From CAYRFQ01 sp964423615 (GTDB taxonomy: Bacteria > Planctomycetota > Planctomycetia > Gemmatales > Gemmataceae), in assembly GCA_964423615.1 (NCBI GenBank), contig CAYRFQ010000082.1, positions 1 to 35,633 of the forward strand: DNA of 35,633 nt, in the 5' to 3' direction. The first letter of the stretch is position 1. The number at the start of each line of letters is the position of its first letter. The notes below the pieces were generated by a model. The model ran no database searches. It saw nothing but the letters and a program-made list of their open reading frames with translations, and had not been told where the DNA came from. Of this stretch, positions 33,986-35,633 are shown piece after piece. Both the position numbers and the translations under genes were made by a program.

Positions 33986-34915
33986 TTACAGTTCGTCGTA
34001 CAGGATTCCGTCCTCTTTACCAGAGGCAGCCCTGAGTGGGCCATTTCCGGTTTCGACGTTAACGGATCGAACGGAACCATCACCCATGCAAAAGTTGACG
34101 ATTTGAGTGTGGTTGCTGGAAAATCGGGGGCCTTCTGGCGACCAAAGAGGAAGACCTGATTTCAAACCCCACGCGACCGCCAGAGCAGCACTACCCATCC
34201 ACGTGTATCGGGTCTTATCAAAACCAACCATGCTTAGGTCAGCGCCCTCCACTTCGCCATAGAGTAAGGTGTACGAGGCTCCATCCGCGTTCGTAACCTG
34301 GTCAAGTTTGGTTTCGGAATTTTGATAGAATATACCAATATACCGATCCCAACCACTGTCGGAAGATCTGCCCATCCCTCCAGCAACAGGGAGGTAATTT
34401 GTGAGACCAGGATTAGGGTTACTCGGCCACAAACTCAGATTTAAGGTACCACTACCAGGTGAATTTGAACTGTAAGTAATCTGAGCAACAGCACCTGGGT
34501 ACTGCCGCGCACGAGACGATGGACATTCAAATGTTGGAACTCGAAATTGTGAGGGCTGATTGTTAGCTCCCCACCAAGTGGTTCGTTGCCAGTCTTTGGA
34601 CAACAACTCGTATAAGTTTTTCTGCTCGATGTAAGGCAGAATGGCGGGCAAGTTTCCAACATTGACGTTGCCTAGTGTGTGGATATCTTGACCAGGTGAA
34701 AGGTACATGCCCGCTGGAAAATGCATGTGAGCGTCGTGGAAGGAGTGAGCACCAAGCCCAATTTGCTTCATGTTGTTTTGGCACTGCATTCTGGCCGCAG
34801 CAGCACGGACTTTCTGAACTGCCGGAAGCAGCAGACCAATAAGGATAGCGATGATCGCGATTACGACCAAGAGCTCGATCAGCGTAAAACCAGTTCGGAA
34901 TTTCCGAATACGCAT
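33986..34915 (-). CDS. DUF1559 domain protein with prepilin-type N-terminal methylation motif
   Basis: The protein has 309 residues from ATG 34915 and begins MRIRKFRTGFTLIELLVV, the pilin-like motif, then AIIAILIGLLLPAVQKVRAAAARMQCQNN and the DUF1559 body. The end has NFCMGDGSVRSVNVET, the family's usual closing segment. A GTG at 34933 is an in-frame alternative start, but it lies before the pilin motif and has no ribosome-binding site. A second member of the family lies at 3075, and the two share overall layout but differ widely in the middle. The small lipoprotein gene at 33499 follows on the same strand. Confidence 0.87.
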   Translation of the reverse strand: MRIRKFRTGFTLIELLVVIAIIAILIGLLLPAVQKVRAAAARMQCQNNMKQIGLGAHSFHDAHMHFPAGMYLSPGQDIHTLGNVNVGNLPAILPYIEQKNLYELLSKDWQRTTWWGANNQPSQFRVPTFECPSSRARQYPGAVAQITYSSNSPGSGTLNLSLWPSNPNPGLTNYLPVAGGMGRSSDSGWDRYIGIFYQNSETKLDQVTNADGASYTLLYGEVEGADLSMVGFDKTRYTWMGSAALAVAWGLKSGLPLWSPEGPRFSSNHTQIVNFCMGDGSVRSVNVETGNGPLRAASGKEDGILYDEL

Positions 34916-35633
34916 CTCAGGTACCCCATACACAAGAGAAACTAAATAGGTAAAAAAACGGTTTTTAATGTGATAGTGACAAGTTGCTTAGCAGATCGTG
35001 TAGACAACTTGTGAGCATACCTAATAAAGGTACGGAGAGGATGGACTATTGATTGGAGTGGTGTATAATGTTTAGGCAAACTGTAGTAAACAAGCCAGGG
35101 ATGGAATAGTTTGCAATTGGATGCTACAAAAAGTTCGACCGACGAAAAACACGCAATGATTAACTTGCACAATCTCAAAGTACTGTGAAATCATTGTTTA
35201 TCAAGACAAAAACTAAAATTTATTTCAATAGATGTTGTCGCTTGAATAGAAAACAGTCTGTATCATCGACATAACAAGCAAATCTCTACCAGCATTGCTC
35301 TATATGTTATTGATTCACGTGTGAAACGTTAATCACAGGATCCTTCATTGCCGCATTCGTGTGATAACAAATTTTGAAATCGCTGTGAGTCTACGCGTCG
35401 GAAGATCCACCATCCACCAACCTGACCAAATGCCAGCAATTGATGGCACGAATTGGTCGACGGTCTTTACGAGGACCACAAGCTACTCACTAGTTTGCCA
35501 CATCGCTGGGAACCAGCGAACTTGTCGAAGTTTGCAGAAGTTAACGCCGCCCCGAGAAACAGCGGAACGACTCCAAAGGGAAGCTCTTGGAATAAACAGC
35601 TAGTCGGGTAGCAGGAAGCCCGAGAGGGCTTCC
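34916..35633. other. AT-richer terminal stretch without a clear gene
   Basis: This end of the window is visibly lower in G+C than its neighbours. A TATAAT occurs near 35066. An open frame at 35444-35611 (plus strand) translates to plausible protein (HELVDGLYEDHKLLTSLPHR) but has no start codon and no match I can name. A perfect hairpin lies at the very edge. It could be the left end of a transferred or mobile element, or a decayed gene. Confidence 0.35.
35614..35633 (+). terminator. Hairpin at the right window edge
   Basis: GGAAGCCC (35614-35621) pairs perfectly with GGGCTTCC (35626-35633) around a GAGA tetraloop of the GNRA type. The window ends here, so a T-run cannot be checked; it could equally be a structured RNA element. 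Confidence 0.35.

Overview
The window looks like chromosomal DNA of a planctomycete, most likely of the Gemmatales/Gemmataceae. The grounds are two prepilin-type DUF1559 proteins, a cytochrome-like DUF1549/DUF1553 protein, a formylglycine-generating-enzyme homologue headed by the TIGR02996 repeat-companion domain, an ECF sigma factor with a very large membrane anti-sigma protein, and many small lipoproteins. The lineage call is an inference from family content. I saw no tRNA, rRNA, CRISPR array, insertion sequence or phage gene.

Layout. 1-340: tail of a GT41/SPINDLY-type glycosyltransferase. 855-1780 (+): a 2OG-Fe(II) oxygenase, then a lipoprotein gene whose two halves lie in different frames. 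2016-4040 (-): DUF1559 protein, a lipoprotein interrupted by an in-frame TGA, and a second lipoprotein. 4613-4987 (+): VOC-fold protein. 5288-7870 (-): DUF1549/DUF1553 protein. 8259-8870 (+): two-TM protein, convergent with a secreted S1C-like protease (8966-10747, -). 11432-13675 (+): GrpB-family protein and an AroD protein fused to a degenerate AroE domain. 13784-17804 (-): a three-gene sugar ABC transporter (binding protein, ATPase, permease with a fused zinc ribbon). 18059-18910 (+): stand-alone AroE with intact motifs. 19117-22662 (-): nuclease-fold-like protein, 42-residue membrane protein, sugar-phosphate isomerase-like TIM barrel, ClpS, and an unknown protein. 22813-23092: hairpin-rich gene-free stretch. 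23161-23952 (-): GT2 glycosyltransferase. 25019-29634 (+): ECF sigma factor and 1350-residue anti-sigma/MG2-like protein. 30141-31103 (+): FGE-like protein. 31241-33025 (-): aspS. 33499-34915 (-): second DUF1559 protein with a small lipoprotein. 34916-35633: AT-richer stretch of unclear content.

How genes may work together. The aro genes share the shikimate pathway but are split by the transporter operon on the other strand. The pair AroD-AroE' (AroE half lacking its catalytic residues) plus separate AroE suggests the fused domain has lost catalysis. The sigma/anti-sigma pair would form a transmembrane signalling unit with a macroglobulin-like outer region. Both DUF1559 genes are followed by small lipoproteins on the same strand.

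The most unusual items are a candidate programmed -1 frameshift at 1583-1630 (three overlapping slippery heptamers and a downstream stem-loop), a TGA followed by a hairpin with SECIS-like geometry at 2585-2623, the giant anti-sigma receptor, and two nested-hairpin intergenic elements (18947-19040 and 22813-23092). All are read by eye; no search or folding was run.
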